DNA from: Demequina iriomotensis
Lineage (GTDB): Bacteria > Actinomycetota > Actinomycetes > Actinomycetales > Demequinaceae
Reading direction: 5' to 3'
Length of the DNA stretch: 64,000 bases
Assembly: GCF_000971395.1 (NCBI RefSeq)
Contig: NZ_BBME01000012.1
Coordinates: 186,001 to 250,000 of the forward strand
The notes beneath the pieces were generated by a model. The model saw only the letters and a program-made list of their open reading frames with translations. It was not told where the DNA came from and did not search any database. The translations under genes and the position numbers were made by a program. The number at the start of each line of letters is the position of its first letter. Positions within the stretch are counted from its first letter, which is position 1. This document shows positions 63,572 through 64,000 of this stretch, piece after piece.

Positions 63572-64000
63572 CCGACTTCACCCCTCACGAGCCCTCCCCC
63601 GTCGCCGAGGAGGCGCCTGCGGCCGAGGAGACGCCCGCCGCCGCATCGTCCGACAGCGGGTCCCGCGCGGCGCTCGGCCGCCTGCGCACCGAGGTCGGCA
63701 AGGCGGTCGTCGGTCAGGACCCGATCGTGACGGGGCTGGTCATCGCCCTGCTATGCCGCGGTCACGTGCTGCTCGAGGGCGTGCCCGGCGTCGCCAAGAC
63801 GCTCCTGGTGCGCGCGCTCGCCGCGTCGCTCGAGGTCGACACCAAGCGCGTCCAGTTCACGCCGGACCTCATGCCGGGAGACGTGACGGGCTCGCTGGTC
63901 TACGACGCGCGCACCGCCGCGTTCTCCTTCCGCGAGGGTCCGCTGTTCACCAACCTCCTGCTCGCGGACGAGATCAACCGGACGCCGCCCAAGACGCAGT
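63568..64000 (+). CDS. MoxR family AAA ATPase, N-terminal part
   Basis: The first 144 residues are in the window. A Glu/Ala-rich leader (about 1-32) precedes the AAA core: VVGQDPIVTGLVIALLCRGH, Walker A LEGVPGVAKTLL (about 69-80) and Walker B LLADEINRTPPKTQ at the edge. MoxR ATPases act as chaperones for assembly of metal-binding or membrane proteins, usually together with VWA and DUF58 proteins that would lie to the right. GTG 63568 overlaps the DUF4350 stop. Confidence 0.93.
   Translation, partial: MTDFTPHEPSPVAEEAPAAEETPAAASSDSGSRAALGRLRTEVGKAVVGQDPIVTGLVIALLCRGHVLLEGVPGVAKTLLVRALAASLEVDTKRVQFTPDLMPGDVTGSLVYDARTAAFSFREGPLFTNLLLADEINRTPPKTQ

Overview
The window is chromosomal DNA of a high-GC actinobacterium. 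The evidence is dense GC-rich coding, many GTG starts, a fused 2-oxoglutarate decarboxylase/dehydrogenase with an E2-like domain, MtrAB-LpqB, a SigR/RsrA pair, the 24-residue ribosomal protein bL37 and an Rv3235-like gene next to secA. The gene set fits the order Micrococcales (Cellulomonas- or Demequina-like); the genus cannot be read from the sequence alone. No phage, CRISPR array, plasmid origin or classical insertion sequence was seen.

Layout. 1-6.4 kb: translation termination genes (prmC, prfA), rpmE, a DUF559-type gene, an anti-sigma-like/sigma pair and rho. 6.6-15.5 kb: small DUF6325, SHOCT and DUF389 genes, then a TetR-controlled heterodimeric ABC exporter with a GNAT and a FUSC-like membrane gene, and a TRIC-type channel. 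15.5-25.9 kb: a second DUF559-type gene, then argS-lysA and hom-thrC-thrB. These two blocks are split by about 2.9 kb holding a DUF817 gene, a redox-type HxlR regulator, a divergent NmrA-like gene and two small acidic proteins. 25.9-34.8 kb: a metallo-beta-lactamase-fold protein, a lipoprotein, a secreted tannase-like esterase, tRNA-Arg(CCG), an SDR, alanine dehydrogenase, a VanY-like peptidase and two CNNM/CorC proteins. 35-41.4 kb: kgd, an SGNH-like protein, a methyltransferase and pilT. 41.5-64 kb: a classical actinobacterial backbone: bL37, rsrA-sigR, DoxX, aroA-rsgA-hisN, CpaB/CpaE-like genes, a BldC-like protein, LysM and Rv3235-like genes, secA, hpf, comF, lpqB-mtrB-mtrA, and the start of a membrane protein/DUF4129/DUF4350/MoxR operon.

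The most unusual feature is a set of structured intergenic repeats. A 47-nt palindrome occurs five times with covarying stem positions. A 98-nt palindromic element occurs twice. A 72-nt inverted repeat occurs once on each side of a gene. Both DUF559-type nuclease-like paralogs are bracketed by a matching repeat pair, a different family for each, and the downstream repeat begins at, or runs through, the stop codon. This resembles the relation of RAYT transposases to REP elements, but with a Vsr/DUF559-like protein, and is the best candidate here for an undescribed system. A second signal is the decamer GGACGATGCG, present 24 times in both orientations and often forcing rare codons.

Many genes carry a TAnnnT hexamer exactly 6-7 nt before the start codon, which suggests leaderless transcription and was used to choose starts.
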